NCBI RefSeq assembly: GCF_036237315.1
Contig: NZ_CP108356.1
Span: 2,538,501 to 2,602,500 of the forward strand
Reading direction: 5' to 3'
Length of the DNA: 64,000 nucleotides
Origin: Streptomyces sp. NBC_01351
GTDB lineage: Bacteria; Actinomycetota; Actinomycetes; Streptomycetales; Streptomycetaceae
Each line of letters starts with the position of its first letter. The stretch's first letter is position 1. Position numbers and translations under genes: made by a program. Shown piece after piece: positions 16,410 to 26,830 of this stretch. The notes beneath the pieces are model-generated. The model was given only the letters and a program-made list of their open reading frames with translations. It was not told where the DNA came from and did no database searches.

Positions 16410-17336
16410 CTAGTTCTTGGTGATCATCGAGCGGAGGAAGAACAGCAGGTTGGCCGGCTTCTCCGCGAGGCGGCGCATGAAGTAGCCGTACCAGTCCGTG
16501 CCGTACGCGGTGTAGACGCGCATCCGGTGGCCTTCGGCGGCGAGCCGCAGGTGCTCCTCGCCGCGGATGCCGTAGAGCATCTGGAACTCGTACTCGTCCA
16601 GCTTGCGCCCGGCGGCCCGGGCGAGCTCCTGTGCGATGGCGATCAGGCGCGGGTCGTGCGACCCGATCATCGGGTAGCCCTCGCCCTCCATCAGGATCTT
16701 CATGATGCGGACGTACGCCTTGTCGATCTCGGCCTTGTCCTGGTACGCGACCTCGGCGGGCTCCTTGTAGGCGCCCTTCACGATCCGGACGCGGCTGCCG
16801 GCGGCGGCCAGGCGGCGGGCGTCGGCCTCGGTGCGGAAGAGGTACGCCTGGATCACGCAGCCGGTCTGCGGGAAGTCCCGGCGCAGCTCCTCGTGGATGG
16901 CGAACATCGAGTCGAGGGTGGTGTGGTCCTCGGCGTCGAGGGTCACGGTGGTGCCGATGGCGGCGGCGGCCTCGACGACCGGGCGGACGTTGGCGAGGGC
17001 GAGCTCGTGGCCGCCCGGGAGGGCCTGGCCGAACATCGACAGCTTCACGGACATCTCGACGGTCTCGCCGAGGCCGAGGTCCGCGAGGCGCTCGACGAGC
17101 TGGAGGTAGGCATCGCGGGCGGCGTGCGACTGGGCCACCTCGGTGATGTCCTCGCCGACGACGTCGAGGGTGACCTCCAGGCCCTTCTGCGTGAGGTCCT
17201 CGACGATCGGGATCACCTGGTCGACCGTCTCACCGGGGATGAACCGGTTCACCACGGGCTTGGTCACCGGGGCGGCAGAGACGATTCGGCGCATCTTGTC
17301 GCTGCGCGAAGCGGCGAGGATCACGGGACCCAGCAC
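16410..17336 (-). CDS. Proline dehydrogenase (monofunctional)
   Basis: This FAD-dependent enzyme oxidises proline to 1-pyrroline-5-carboxylate. The 308-residue TIM-barrel protein shows VEMSVKLSMFGQALPGG, TVTLDAEDHTTLDSMFAIHE, GCVIQAYLFRTEADARRL and VRIVKGAYKEPAEVAYQDKA. Near the C-terminus it has EFQMLYGIRGEEHLRLAAEG and RVYTAYGTDWYGYFMRRLAE, with the conserved Arg pair that holds the substrate carboxylate. The GTG at 17336 has GGAGGT six bases upstream. The longer in-frame region to 17453 lacks coding character. It is the first gene of the proline operon with pruA, divergent from a PucR-type regulator that probably activates it in response to proline. Confidence 0.95.
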   Translation of the reverse strand: MLGPVILAASRSDKMRRIVSAAPVTKPVVNRFIPGETVDQVIPIVEDLTQKGLEVTLDVVGEDITEVAQSHAARDAYLQLVERLADLGLGETVEMSVKLSMFGQALPGGHELALANVRPVVEAAAAIGTTVTLDAEDHTTLDSMFAIHEELRRDFPQTGCVIQAYLFRTEADARRLAAAGSRVRIVKGAYKEPAEVAYQDKAEIDKAYVRIMKILMEGEGYPMIGSHDPRLIAIAQELARAAGRKLDEYEFQMLYGIRGEEHLRLAAEGHRMRVYTAYGTDWYGYFMRRLAEKPANLLFFLRSMITKN

Positions 17337-17496
17337 GGGGGCACCTCCAGCGGGTGGCAGAAGAAAAGCGCAAGTAAAACCTCCGTGAAACCTAAGGATC
17401 GCTTCGATGCTCTGCCATCGACAGCTGTCACGCATCCGTGTCCCGGATCTCATACATCTGTCTGAAGAGTCGGTGCGCGGGTGGGAGAATGTCCGG

Positions 17497-18756
17497 GTGA
17501 AAGGCGATTACCAGGACCTGGTGGACGAGATCTCGGCGCTGCTCGGCGCCCCGGCGACGCTGGAGAACCGGGACTTCCGCCTCATCGCCTTCGGCGCGCA
17601 CGACAGCGAGGACGACTCGGCGATGGACCCGGTCCGCACCCGGTCGATCCTGACGCGGCAGTCGACGGCGGCCGTCCGGTCCTGGTTCGAGGGCTTCGGC
17701 ATCGCCCGCGCCACCGGCCCCGTCCGGATCCCGGCGGCGCCCGACGCGGGGGTCTTCCGCGGGCGCCTCTGCCTTCCGGTGCGGTACCGGGGCATCGTGC
17801 AGGGCTACGTGTGGCTCCTCGACCCGGAGCCCGGGACGCCCGGCACGCCCGACACAGGGCCCGGGCCCGCCGCGCTGGACGCGGCCATGGAGGTGGCCGA
17901 GCGGATCGGGGTGCTGCTCGCCGAGGAGGCGAAGGCGGGGGCCGACCTCTCGCGGGAGTTCCTGGCGGTGCTCACGGCCGGGCGGGGCTGGCAGCAGGAC
18001 ATGGCGGTGGCCGCGCTGCGGCTCGCCCTGGGCGCGGGCGGGGAGGGGCTGCACGCGGCGGTGTGCGTGGCGCCCTGGTCCGGGGAGGCGCCGGCCTCGG
18101 TGCCGGGCGCGGCGGCGGTGTGCGTGGTCCCGCGCGGGGCGGGCGGCGGGAACGGCGGTTCCGCGGATCCCGCCGGCCCCGGGCGCGGCGACCTCGCGGT
18201 GCTGCTGCGGCTGCGCTCGCCCGACGCCCTGGACCCGGCCCTGGCGGCGGTGGCCCGGCTGCTCCCGCGCACGGTCGAACCGGCCGGGCCGGGGGCTGCG
18301 GCAGGGTCTGCGGCGGGGGCAGCGGCGGGGTCTGCCCGCCGGATGGCCGCGGGCGTCGCGGAACCGGTGCGGGGTCTCGCGGCGCTGCCCGGCGCCTGGG
18401 AGCAGGCCGTCGCGGCGGCCCGGGCGGCCTCCGCGCAGCCCCGGCTCGGCCCGGTCGCGCGCTGGTCGGCCATCGGCCCGTACCGACTGCTCGCCGCCCT
18501 CGCCGCCGACCCGGTGGACGATCCGGCGGCCCGCGCCCTGTTGAGCCCGGCCCACGGCGAACTGGCCCGCACCGCCGAGGTGTTCCTCGACTGCGCCGGT
18601 CAGGCGGGGCGCGCGGCGGCCGCCCTGGGGATCCACCGGCAGACCCTGTACTACCGGCTCTCGCGGGTGGAGCAGCTGACCGGCCTCGACCTGGACGAGG
18701 GCGAGGACCGCCTGCTGCTGCACATGGCCCTCAAGGCATCGCGGCTGCACGGCTGA
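17497..18756 (+). CDS. PucR-type regulator, probable proline-catabolism activator
   Basis: This 419-residue protein has the PucR/CdaR architecture: an N-terminal sensing region ([20 protein letters not shown], then [20 protein letters not shown]), a GGDEF-like middle region, and the C-terminal helix-turn-helix [30 protein letters not shown], with [14 protein letters not shown] at the end. The middle has Gly/Ala-rich inserts. The GTG at 17497 follows GGGAGAAT. It faces the proline dehydrogenase gene across 160 bp containing a 10-bp palindrome GACAGCTGTC (17420-17429). PucR-type activators (PutR, PrcR) control proline use in several bacteria, so control of the divergent operon is likely. Confidence 0.88.
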   Translation: MKGDYQDLVDEISALLGAPATLENRDFRLIAFGAHDSEDDSAMDPVRTRSILTRQSTAAVRSWFEGFGIARATGPVRIPAAPDAGVFRGRLCLPVRYRGIVQGYVWLLDPEPGTPGTPDTGPGPAALDAAMEVAERIGVLLAEEAKAGADLSREFLAVLTAGRGWQQDMAVAALRLALGAGGEGLHAAVCVAPWSGEAPASVPGAAAVCVVPRGAGGGNGGSADPAGPGRGDLAVLLRLRSPDALDPALAAVARLLPRTVEPAGPGAAAGSAAGAAAGSARRMAAGVAEPVRGLAALPGAWEQAVAAARAASAQPRLGPVARWSAIGPYRLLAALAADPVDDPAARALLSPAHGELARTAEVFLDCAGQAGRAAAALGIHRQTLYYRLSRVEQLTGLDLDEGEDRLLLHMALKASRLHG

Positions 18757-18853
18757 AGAGGGGGCCGGCCCCCGGGGTCCCTAGGGGGTCTCCCCGATAC
18801 CGGGGCGGCCGCAGGTCACCTACCGTCGCGAACAGCGCTGACTAGGAGGCCGG

Positions 18854-19837
18854 ATGAAGGCGATCGTCCAAGACAGGTACGGCTCGTCCGAGGTGCTGGA
18901 GTTCAGGGAGGTCGACCGGCCGGTCCCCAAGGACGGCGAGGTGCTCGTACGGGTCCGCGCGGCCTCGGTGAACGCCCGTGACTGGCACGTCATGCGCGGC
19001 GATCCGTACGTGGCGCGCCTGGCGTTCGGGCTGAGGAGACCGAAGCGGCGGATGCGGATCCAGGGCGGTGACTTCGCAGGCGTGGTGGAAGCCGTCGGCA
19101 AGGACGTGACCCGGGTGCGTCCCGGTGACGAGGTGTACGGCGAGGCCGACGGGGCGTTCGCCGAGTACCTGTGCGCCCCGCAGGGCGTACTGGGGCCGAA
19201 GCCGGCCAACCTGAGCTTCGAGCAGGCCGCCGCGGTGCCGCTGGCCGGGAACACCGCGCTGATGGGCCTGCGCGACGTGGGGAAGGTGGGTCCGGGGCAG
19301 CACGTCCTGGTCAACGGCGCCTCGGGCGGAGTGGGGACGTTCGCGGTGCAGATCGCGAAGGCGCTCGGCGCGGAGGTGACGGGCGTCTGCAGTACGCGCA
19401 ACGTGGACCTGGTCCGCTCGCTCGGCGCGGACCACGTCGTCGACTACACCCGGGAGGACTTCACCCGCACGGGCGCCCGGTACGACCTGGTCTTCGACCT
19501 GGTGGGCAACCGCACGCTGGCCGACTGCCGGCGGGCGCTGAATCCGACGGGGATGCTGATCCTGGCCGGCGGCGGCGTGTCCGAGGGGGGCAGCGTCTTC
19601 GGCCCGACGGGCCTCCTCATCCGAGGGACGGTCATGTCCCGCTTCGGCGGTGGCGGGCGGATCCACGTCCTGACGACGGCACCGAGCACGGACAACCTGG
19701 CGGCGCTGCGCGAGCTCGTCGAGCGCGGGGACGTCACCCCGGCCGTCGACCGGACCTACCCGCTGAGCGAGGCCGCCGAGGCCGTCCGCTACCTCGAAGT
19801 GGAGCACGCCGGCGCCAAGGTGGTCATCACCGTTTGA
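18854..19837 (+). CDS. Zinc-free alcohol dehydrogenase / quinone-reductase-like protein
   Basis: This 327-residue medium-chain dehydrogenase has MKAIVQDRYGSSEVLEFREV, ASVNARDWHVMRGDPYVARL and GGDFAGVVEAVGKDVTRVRP. It also has FEQAAAVPLAGNTALMGLRD, the NADPH-binding VLVNGASGGVGTFAVQIAKA and DLVFDLVGNRTLADCRRALN. No structural or catalytic zinc ligands are seen, which fits the quinone oxidoreductase branch. The ATG at 18854 has AGGAGG four bases upstream, a strong site. It is convergent with the lipoprotein gene (7 bp gap). The substrate is unknown. Confidence 0.9.
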   Translation: MKAIVQDRYGSSEVLEFREVDRPVPKDGEVLVRVRAASVNARDWHVMRGDPYVARLAFGLRRPKRRMRIQGGDFAGVVEAVGKDVTRVRPGDEVYGEADGAFAEYLCAPQGVLGPKPANLSFEQAAAVPLAGNTALMGLRDVGKVGPGQHVLVNGASGGVGTFAVQIAKALGAEVTGVCSTRNVDLVRSLGADHVVDYTREDFTRTGARYDLVFDLVGNRTLADCRRALNPTGMLILAGGGVSEGGSVFGPTGLLIRGTVMSRFGGGGRIHVLTTAPSTDNLAALRELVERGDVTPAVDRTYPLSEAAEAVRYLEVEHAGAKVVITV

Positions 19838-19844
19838 CGGGGCT

Positions 19845-20747
19845 TCAGCCCCGCCGGGGCCCCTGCCCGAGCGGTGCGCCGCTCTCGGCGTCGATGACGA
19901 TCCGCGCGCCCACCGGCCGGGTCAGGGTGACGGGGACGCTCTGGTGCCGCAGCGCGAGGTCGCAGGCCTCCCCCGCGCCGAGCTCCTTGCCGGGCAGGAT
20001 CCGTCCGGCGAGGACCACGGTGTCCACGCCTTCGAGGACGTCGACGGCGACCCCTCCGTCGCAGCTCCCGTGGCCCGCCGTCACCTCGAAGGAGGTCGCC
20101 TCCGGGGAGCCGGCCGAGTGGCCGGAAAGCGGGGCCGTGCCGTCCGCGAAGGCGCCGAGCGGCTCGATCGGGGGCGCGGGCAGTTCCTGCGCCCGGATCG
20201 CGATCCGGGCCAGCGGGGTGTCGTAGCCCTCGACGGTGAACAGCCACGCGGGCACCCTGGCCCGGCCGCGGCTGGTGGGCACGGTGGTCTCGCCGAAGCG
20301 GACGGCCGTGACGGACAGGGGGCGTTCGCCGCCCGCGGGGGCCTTCGCCCGGTCGATCTGCCCGTACGCCTCCTGCGCGCCCAGCAGCGGAAGGGCGAGC
20401 TCGCCGCCGTCGGGCCAGCGGATCGGGGTGGCGGGCGGCAGGTCGGCGGGCAGGGTGGTGCGCAGCACGAAGTGCCCGTTCACGGCGGCGGCCTTGTCCT
20501 CGCCCGAGCGAAATCCGCCCGACGGTGCCCAGTCCTGTTCGCCCAGCGGATGGAAGCCCTCCCGCCACTGCCGGAGGGCGGCCGAGCCCTCCCAGGCCGC
20601 GGCCACCCGCTCCATGCGCGGCCGGGTGTCGACGGGAGCGGCGCGTTCGGCCCGTCCCCCCGGCGTCGTGCCGCATCCGGCCACCAGCACCGCCGTCGCC
20701 ACCAGCCCGCACAGCGCCGCCGTCCCGGCCCGCGTTCCCGCTCTCAT
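19845..20747 (-). CDS. Secreted lipoprotein of unknown function
   Basis: This 300-residue protein has a basic start (MRAGTRAG), a hydrophobic stretch and the lipobox LVAGC (Cys25), so it should be lipid-anchored outside the membrane. The mature part (DTRPRMERVAAAWEGSAALR, then WREGFHPLGEQDW, later WLFTVEGYDTPLARIAIRAQ and CDLALRHQSVPVTLTRPVGA) looks like a conserved actinobacterial secreted domain that I cannot name. It contains two further Cys residues (GSCDGG and EACDLA) that may form a disulphide. The ATG at 20747 follows GGGGGGAG. It lies 79 bp downstream of a TetR gene on the same strand. Confidence 0.85.
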   Translation of the reverse strand: MRAGTRAGTAALCGLVATAVLVAGCGTTPGGRAERAAPVDTRPRMERVAAAWEGSAALRQWREGFHPLGEQDWAPSGGFRSGEDKAAAVNGHFVLRTTLPADLPPATPIRWPDGGELALPLLGAQEAYGQIDRAKAPAGGERPLSVTAVRFGETTVPTSRGRARVPAWLFTVEGYDTPLARIAIRAQELPAPPIEPLGAFADGTAPLSGHSAGSPEATSFEVTAGHGSCDGGVAVDVLEGVDTVVLAGRILPGKELGAGEACDLALRHQSVPVTLTRPVGARIVIDAESGAPLGQGPRRG

Positions 20748-20826
20748 CCGGCTCCCCCCTCGCCTCGGGCCCGCAGGCCGATCCGGGGGTGGGACGGGGA
20801 CCTCCCGGCGGCGGTTCCCGCTCCGC

Positions 20827-21495
20827 TTATTCCGGGTCCGCGACCGGGTCCGCGACCGGGTCCGGCTGGTCCCCCCGGCCCGGCTGCTCCCCCCGCCCCG
20901 GCTCCGGCTCCGCCCTCGTCCCCGGGCCCGCCATCGCCGCGGCGGCGGCCGCCCTCATGCCCTCGGTGAACTCCTCCGCCGTCGCCGCCGACTTCGGGTC
21001 GAACAGCCACTGGATCATCAGGCCGTTCAGCAGTGCCTGGTAGAAGCCGCCGAGCGTCCGCTCCTCCCGTTCGGTGATCTCCTCCTCGGGGGTCCCGGTG
21101 AGCATCGCGATCAGACCGCGCCGCCCCTCGGCCTGGGAGGCCGCGAGCATCGCCCGCAGGTCGGGCATCCGGTCGCGGGCCAGCGCGACCTCCAGGCTGG
21201 CCGCCCAGACCGGACCGGCTTCGTCCCGGTGGGCGAGGAAGCCCTCCCAGACCGCGCGGAACCGTTCCAGCGAGCCGCCCTCCCCCTCCACGCCCTCCTG
21301 GAAGACCGCGCCCAGCTCCTGCATCAGGGCGATGAAGGCCTCGGTGAGCAGCGCGTCCTTCGAGCCGTAGTGGTAGCCGATGGAGGCCAGGTTCGCCCCG
21401 GAAGCCTTGACGACGTCTCGCGCCGTGGTGCGCACGAAACCCTTCTCGACCAGGCACTTCTTGGCGCCCTCAAGCAGATCTTCACGATGTCCCAT
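20827..21495 (-). CDS. TetR-family regulator of the divergent MFS exporter
   Basis: This 222-residue protein has a clear TetR DNA-binding domain (EDLLEGAKKCLVEKGFVRTT, then ARDVVKASGANLASIGYHYG, SKDALLTEAF) and a helical ligand domain (VWEGFLAHRDEAGPVWAASL, EERTLGGFYQALLNGLMIQW). The last 25 residues are a Pro/Asp/Gly repeat (PGRGEQ, PGRGDQ, PDPVADPVADP), probably disordered. The ATG at 21495 is 102 bp from the MFS start. Between them lies a tandem array of 13-bp units with a large inverted repeat (21511-21588), so self-regulation and repression of the exporter are likely. Confidence 0.92.
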   Translation of the reverse strand: MGHREDLLEGAKKCLVEKGFVRTTARDVVKASGANLASIGYHYGSKDALLTEAFIALMQELGAVFQEGVEGEGGSLERFRAVWEGFLAHRDEAGPVWAASLEVALARDRMPDLRAMLAASQAEGRRGLIAMLTGTPEEEITEREERTLGGFYQALLNGLMIQWLFDPKSAATAEEFTEGMRAAAAAAMAGPGTRAEPEPGRGEQPGRGDQPDPVADPVADPE

Positions 21496-21510
21496 GGCGT
21501 CACCGTAGCA

Positions 21511-21588
21511 AGACGACCGTCATAGACGGAAGTTCAAGACGGGCGTTCTATACAGACGTCATAGACAAACGTTTATGACGTCTGTACA
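21511..21588. promoter_or_regulatory. Iterated 13-bp operator array between tetR and the MFS gene
   Basis: Units related to AGACGGNCGTTCA start at 21511, 21524, 21537, 21550, 21563 and 21576, an exact 13-bp period. The fourth and sixth are degenerate. Overlaid on this is a perfect inverted repeat with arms TACAGACGTCATA (21551-21563) and its complement (21574-21586). One or more TetR dimers could bind cooperatively here. Confidence 0.75.
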
Positions 21589-21597
21589 TTGCTTCTC

Positions 21598-23154
21598 ATG
21601 ACGAACCCCAGCGCCACCGTGCGACTCGCCGGCCGCCGCGAATGGACCGCGTTCACGGTCCTCCTGCTGCCCCTCCTCCTGGTCTCGATGGACGTCTCCG
21701 TCCTCTACTTCGCCATCCCCGCCATCACCGAGCAGCTGGACCCGAGCGCCACCCAGCAGCTCTGGATCTTCGACAGCTACGCCTTCGCCCTCTCCGGCCT
21801 GCTGATCACCATGGGTTCGCTCGGCGACCGGATCGGCCGCCGCAAGCTGCTGCTGATCGGCGCGGCCGCCTTCGGCCTCGCCTCGATCGGCGCCGCGTAC
21901 GCCACCAGCGCGGAGATGCTGATCGCGGCCCGCGTGCTGCTCGGCATCGGCGGCGCCACCCTGATGCCCTCCACGCTGGCGCTCATCCGCAACCTCTTCC
22001 AGGACGACAAGCAGCGCGGCAAGGCCATCGCCATCTGGTCCGGCGCCATGACCGGCGGCATCGCCCTCGGCTCGGTCCTCAGCGGTGTGATGCTGAACCA
22101 CTTCCACTGGGGCTCCGTCTTCCTCGTCAACGTGCCCGCGATGCTGCTCCTGCTGGTCCTGGTCCCCGTGCTGGTCCCCGAGTTCAAGGACCCGGCCCCC
22201 GGCCGCTTCGACCTGCTGTCCGTCCCGCTGTCCATGGCCGCCGTACTGCCGGTCGTCTACGGGCTCAAGGAGATCGCCGCAGAGGGCTTCGAGCCCCTCT
22301 ACCTCGGCTGCCTGCTGGCCGGCCTGGCCATCGGCTACGTCTTCGTCCGCCGCCAGCGCACCCGTGCCGACGCGATGGTCAGCCGGACACTGTTCCGGGG
22401 CCGCGGTTTCGGGGCGGGCGTCGGCCTCAACACGATCGCCGCCTTCGTCATGATGGGCTCGGCCTACTTCACCACCCAGTACCTGCAGTCCGTGCTCGGC
22501 ATGGGCACCCTGGAAGCCGCGCTGTGGAGCCTCGCCCCCTCGGTCTTCATCGGCGCCGCCGCCCCGGCCTCCGCCGCCCTCGCCCAGAAGGTGGACCGGG
22601 CGTACGTCATCGCCGGCGGATTCGTCCTCGCCGCCGCCGGATTCGCGCTGATGGCCCTGGTCGGCACCGACTCGCTGTGGCTGCTGCTGACCGGCGCCGG
22701 GGTGCTCGCCTGCGGCATCGTCACCGTGATGTCCCTGGTCTCCGACATGGCGCTCGCCTCGGCCCCCGCCGAGAAGGCCGGTTCCGCCGCCTCCCTGCTG
22801 GAGACCGGCCAGGAGTTCGGCGGCGCCCTGGGCATGGCGGTCCTGGGGTCGCTGGGCACCGCGGTCTACCGCAGCGACCTGGCCGGCGCCGACCCGGCCG
22901 TCCGGGAGACCCTGGGCGGAGCCGCCGCCGTCGCCCACAGGATGGGCGGGGAGGCCGGGGAGCAGCTGCTGGCCCTGGCCCGGGAGGCCTTCGTCCACGG
23001 AATGCAGTACGCGGCCTGGGGCGGTGCGGCGCTGCTGCTCGGGGCGGCGCTGCTCGCCACGGCCCTGATGCGGGGGATCACGGCCCCCGCCCCGGCCGCG
23101 GCGGAGCCGGCCGGGACCCCCGCGGCCCCGGTGAACGAGCCGACGTACAACTGA
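21598..23154 (+). CDS. MFS drug exporter (DHA2 family, about 14 membrane spans)
   Basis: This 518-residue integral membrane antiporter has DHA2 motifs: VSMDVSVLYFAIPAI in span 1, MGSLGDRIGRRKLLLIGAAA between spans 2 and 3, ARVLLGIGGATLMPSTLALI (motif B/C-like), and WSGAMTGGIALGSVLSGVML. The length and spacing suit 14 spans as in QacA or Pur8. The ATG at 21598 sits at the edge of the operator array with no obvious ribosome site. A TTG at 21589 is the alternative. It is divergent from a TetR gene, so it is probably induced by the exported compound. The C-terminal tail is Ala/Pro-rich. A strong terminator follows at 23182. Confidence 0.93.
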   Translation: MTNPSATVRLAGRREWTAFTVLLLPLLLVSMDVSVLYFAIPAITEQLDPSATQQLWIFDSYAFALSGLLITMGSLGDRIGRRKLLLIGAAAFGLASIGAAYATSAEMLIAARVLLGIGGATLMPSTLALIRNLFQDDKQRGKAIAIWSGAMTGGIALGSVLSGVMLNHFHWGSVFLVNVPAMLLLLVLVPVLVPEFKDPAPGRFDLLSVPLSMAAVLPVVYGLKEIAAEGFEPLYLGCLLAGLAIGYVFVRRQRTRADAMVSRTLFRGRGFGAGVGLNTIAAFVMMGSAYFTTQYLQSVLGMGTLEAALWSLAPSVFIGAAAPASAALAQKVDRAYVIAGGFVLAAAGFALMALVGTDSLWLLLTGAGVLACGIVTVMSLVSDMALASAPAEKAGSAASLLETGQEFGGALGMAVLGSLGTAVYRSDLAGADPAVRETLGGAAAVAHRMGGEAGEQLLALAREAFVHGMQYAAWGGAALLLGAALLATALMRGITAPAPAAAEPAGTPAAPVNEPTYN

Positions 23155-23181
23155 TCGGCGCACGGGAGCCGTACGACGCGA

Positions 23182-23210
23182 AAGGGCCCGGGGGTCTCCC
23201 CCGGGCCCTT
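23182..23210. terminator. Terminator between the MFS and serA genes
   Basis: Perfect 13-bp arms (23182-23194 and 23198-23210) with a 3-nt loop lie between convergent genes. Confidence 0.88.
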
Positions 23211-23242
23211 CCCCTGTTCCTGCGAGTCAGCCGGTCGGCCGA

Positions 23243-24832
23243 TCAGCCGAGGCTGACGGTGCGCGCCGAGACGGCGCCGATCTCGGTGGCGATGTCCGCG
23301 AGGACGTTGGCGGGGACCTCGGCGTCGACGGTGAGGATGGCGAGCGCCTCGCCGTGCTCCTCGGCGCGGGCGACCTGCATGCCCGCGATGTTCAGGCCGG
23401 CCTCGCCGAGCAGCTGCCCGACCTTGCCGACCACGCCCGGGCGGTCGGTGTAGCGCAGCACGACCATGAAGTCGGCCAGCGCCAGGTCCACGTCGTACTC
23501 GCCGACGCCGACGATCTTCTGAAGGTGCTTCGGGCCCGCGAGCGTGCCGGAGACCGAGACCTCCTGGCCGTCCGACAGGGTGCCGCGGACGGTCACCACG
23601 TTGCGGTGGTCCGGGGACTCCGAGCTGGTGGTCAGGCGCACCTCGACACCGCGCTCCTGCGCGAACAGCGGGGCGTTGACGTAGGAGACCGTCTCGTCGA
23701 CGACGTCCTCGAAGACACCCTTGAGCGCGGAGAGTTCGAGCACCTTGACGTCGTGCTGGGTGATCTCGCCGCAGACCTCGACGTCGAGGCGGACCGCGAC
23801 CTCGCCCGCGAGGGCGGTGAAGATGCGGCCGAGCTTCTCGGCGAGCGGCAGGCCGGGACGGACGTCCTCGGCGATGACGCCGCCCTGGACGTTGACCGCG
23901 TCCGGCACGAGCTCGCCGGCGAGCGCGAGGCGCACCGACTTGGCGACCGAGACACCGGCCTTCTCCTGGGCCTCGTCCGTGGACGCGCCGAGGTGCGGGG
24001 TGCAGACGACCTGGTCGAGCTCGAAGAGCGGGGAGTCCGTGCAGGGCTCCTTCGCGTACACGTCGAGACCGGCGCCGGCGACGCGGCCCTCCTTGATGGC
24101 CGTGTACAGCGCGGCCTCGTCCACGATCCCGCCGCGCGCGGCGTTGACGATGCGGACGGACGGCTTCACCTTGTGCAGGGCCTCGTCCCCGATGAGACCG
24201 AGGGTCTCGGGGGTCTTGGGCAGGTGCACGGTGATGAAGTCGGCGACCTCGAGGAGCTCGTCCAGCGTCAGCATCTTGACGCCCATCTGGGCGGCGCGCG
24301 CGGGCTGCACGTAGGGGTCGTACGCGACGATCTTCATACCGAAGGCCGACATGCGCTGCGCGACCAGGACACCGATGCGGCCGAGGCCGACGACGCCGAG
24401 GGTCTTCTCGCTGAGCTCGACACCCGTGTACTTGTTCCGCTTCCACTCGCCGTTCTTCAGGGCGGTGTTGGCCTGCGGGATGTTGCGGGCGGTGGCGACG
24501 AGCAGGCCGCAGGCGAGCTCGGCGGCGGTCACGATGTTCGAGGTCGGAGCGTTGACGACCATCACGCCGGCCTTGGTGGCGGCGGAGACGTCCACGTTGT
24601 CCAGACCGACGCCGGCGCGGGCGACGACCCGCAGCTTCTTGGCGGCGGCGATGGCCTCGGCGTCGACCTTGGTCGCGGAGCGGACGAGGATCGCGTCGAC
24701 GTCGACGATCGCGGGCAGCAGCTCGGCGCGGTCCGCGCCGTTGACGTGCCGGATCTCGAAGTCCGGACCGAGCGCGTCCACCGTGGCGGGCGACAGCTCT
24801 TCGGCGATGAGTACGACAGGTTTCGAGCTCAC
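23243..24832 (-). CDS. serA: D-3-phosphoglycerate dehydrogenase (long, ACT-containing form)
   Basis: This enzyme catalyses the first committed step of serine synthesis, NAD-dependent oxidation of 3-phosphoglycerate. The 529-residue product has the long actinobacterial layout: substrate domain, Rossmann domain with GLGRIG (149-154), NAARGGIVDEAAL with the catalytic Arg, TPHLGASTDEAQEKAG with the catalytic His, an intervening domain, and a C-terminal ACT domain (DFMVVLRYTDRPGVVGKVGQ, then LLGEAGLNIAGMQVAR) that in the family binds serine as inhibitor. I prefer the GTG at 24832, with GAGG nine bases upstream; ATG at 24841 would add three residues. It stands alone between two terminators, with ilvC upstream on the same strand. 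Confidence 0.95.
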   Translation of the reverse strand: MSSKPVVLIAEELSPATVDALGPDFEIRHVNGADRAELLPAIVDVDAILVRSATKVDAEAIAAAKKLRVVARAGVGLDNVDVSAATKAGVMVVNAPTSNIVTAAELACGLLVATARNIPQANTALKNGEWKRNKYTGVELSEKTLGVVGLGRIGVLVAQRMSAFGMKIVAYDPYVQPARAAQMGVKMLTLDELLEVADFITVHLPKTPETLGLIGDEALHKVKPSVRIVNAARGGIVDEAALYTAIKEGRVAGAGLDVYAKEPCTDSPLFELDQVVCTPHLGASTDEAQEKAGVSVAKSVRLALAGELVPDAVNVQGGVIAEDVRPGLPLAEKLGRIFTALAGEVAVRLDVEVCGEITQHDVKVLELSALKGVFEDVVDETVSYVNAPLFAQERGVEVRLTTSSESPDHRNVVTVRGTLSDGQEVSVSGTLAGPKHLQKIVGVGEYDVDLALADFMVVLRYTDRPGVVGKVGQLLGEAGLNIAGMQVARAEEHGEALAILTVDAEVPANVLADIATEIGAVSARTVSLG

Positions 24833-25051
24833 GTGGGTCATCCTCACAAGTCCAGTGCGGACGGCCGTCCCGACGGCCGCAGGCGGTGGAGGGGGTAGCC
24901 GCGTGGAAGACGCACGACACTGTGGGCCTGACGCGTATGTGTTGAGCAGTGTAGTGGCGGCGGCGGACCGGATTTCCGCCTGTACGGAAGGATCACCCGT
25001 CCGTGGTTGGCCGTGTTGGACAACCCGGGCCGTCAGGGCCCGTCCGGTGAT

Positions 25052-25092
25052 GCGCGGCGGGGCCGGGACACAGCGTCCCGGCCCCGCCGCGC
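25052..25092 (-). terminator. ilvC terminator hairpin
   Basis: An 18-bp perfect stem (25052-25069 with 25075-25092) and 5-nt loop lie 6 bp beyond the ilvC stop, ending the ilvBNC unit before serA. Confidence 0.9.
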
Positions 25093-25098
25093 ACGAGA

Positions 25099-26274
<1,176 letters not shown>

Positions 26275-26799
26275 TCAGGCGCTGCGGTCGAGGGCCCGCA
26301 GGCTGCGGTCCGTGATGGACCGCCCGCCACGCCCTATGGCGATCGTGCCGGACTGCACGAGCTCCTTGATGCCGAAGGGCTCCAGCATCTTGAGCATCGC
26401 ACCCAGCTTGTCGGCGCCGCCGGTGGCCTCGATGGTGACGGCCTCCGGGGAGACGTCGACCGTCTTGGCACGGAACAGCTGGACGATCTCGATGATCTGC
26501 GAGCGGGTCTCGTTGTCGGCGCGGACCTTCACCAGAACGAGTTCGCGCTCGATGGCGTTGTGCGACTCCAGCTCGACGATCTTGAGCACGTTGACCAGCT
26601 TGTTGAGCTGCTTGGTCACCTGCTCCAGCGGGAGGTCTTCGACATTCACGACGATGGTGATGCGGGAGATGTCGGGGTGCTCGGTGACACCGACCGCGAG
26701 GGAGTCGATGTTGAACCCGCGGCGGGAGAACAGCGCGGCGATCCGGGCGAGGATGCCGGGCGTGTTCTCGACCAGGACGGAGAGCGTGTGCTTGGACAT
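26275..26799 (-). CDS. ilvN: Acetolactate synthase regulatory (small) subunit
   Basis: This 174-residue subunit stimulates the IlvB catalytic subunit and carries feedback inhibition by valine. It begins with an ACT domain (HTLSVLVENTPGILARIAAL, FSRRGFNIDSLAVGVTEHPD) followed by the ALS_ss_C domain (RELVLVKVRADNETRSQIIE, IVQLFRAKTVDVSPEA). The conserved Asn of GFNIDSL and the GILARIA loop that bind valine in the family are present. The ATG at 26799 is 31 bp behind ilvB on the same strand, so they are co-transcribed and under the ilvB attenuator. Confidence 0.96.
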   Translation of the reverse strand: MSKHTLSVLVENTPGILARIAALFSRRGFNIDSLAVGVTEHPDISRITIVVNVEDLPLEQVTKQLNKLVNVLKIVELESHNAIERELVLVKVRADNETRSQIIEIVQLFRAKTVDVSPEAVTIEATGGADKLGAMLKMLEPFGIKELVQSGTIAIGRGGRSITDRSLRALDRSA

Positions 26800-26830
26800 G
26801 TGAGGCGTTCTCTCTCTCGGCTCTCTCGGC

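Noticed and set aside
18760..18805. GGGGGCCGGCCCCC palindrome and a CCCCG/CGGGG pair after the PucR-type gene, considered as a terminator
   Set aside because: The first has no loop and the second is only 5 bp. Neither is convincing beside the strong terminators seen elsewhere in the window.
21559..23163. 534-codon open frame antisense to the MFS exporter
   Set aside because: Its Gly/Glu/Asp/Arg-rich product is typical of a high-GC shadow frame. The MFS motifs on the other strand are unmistakable.
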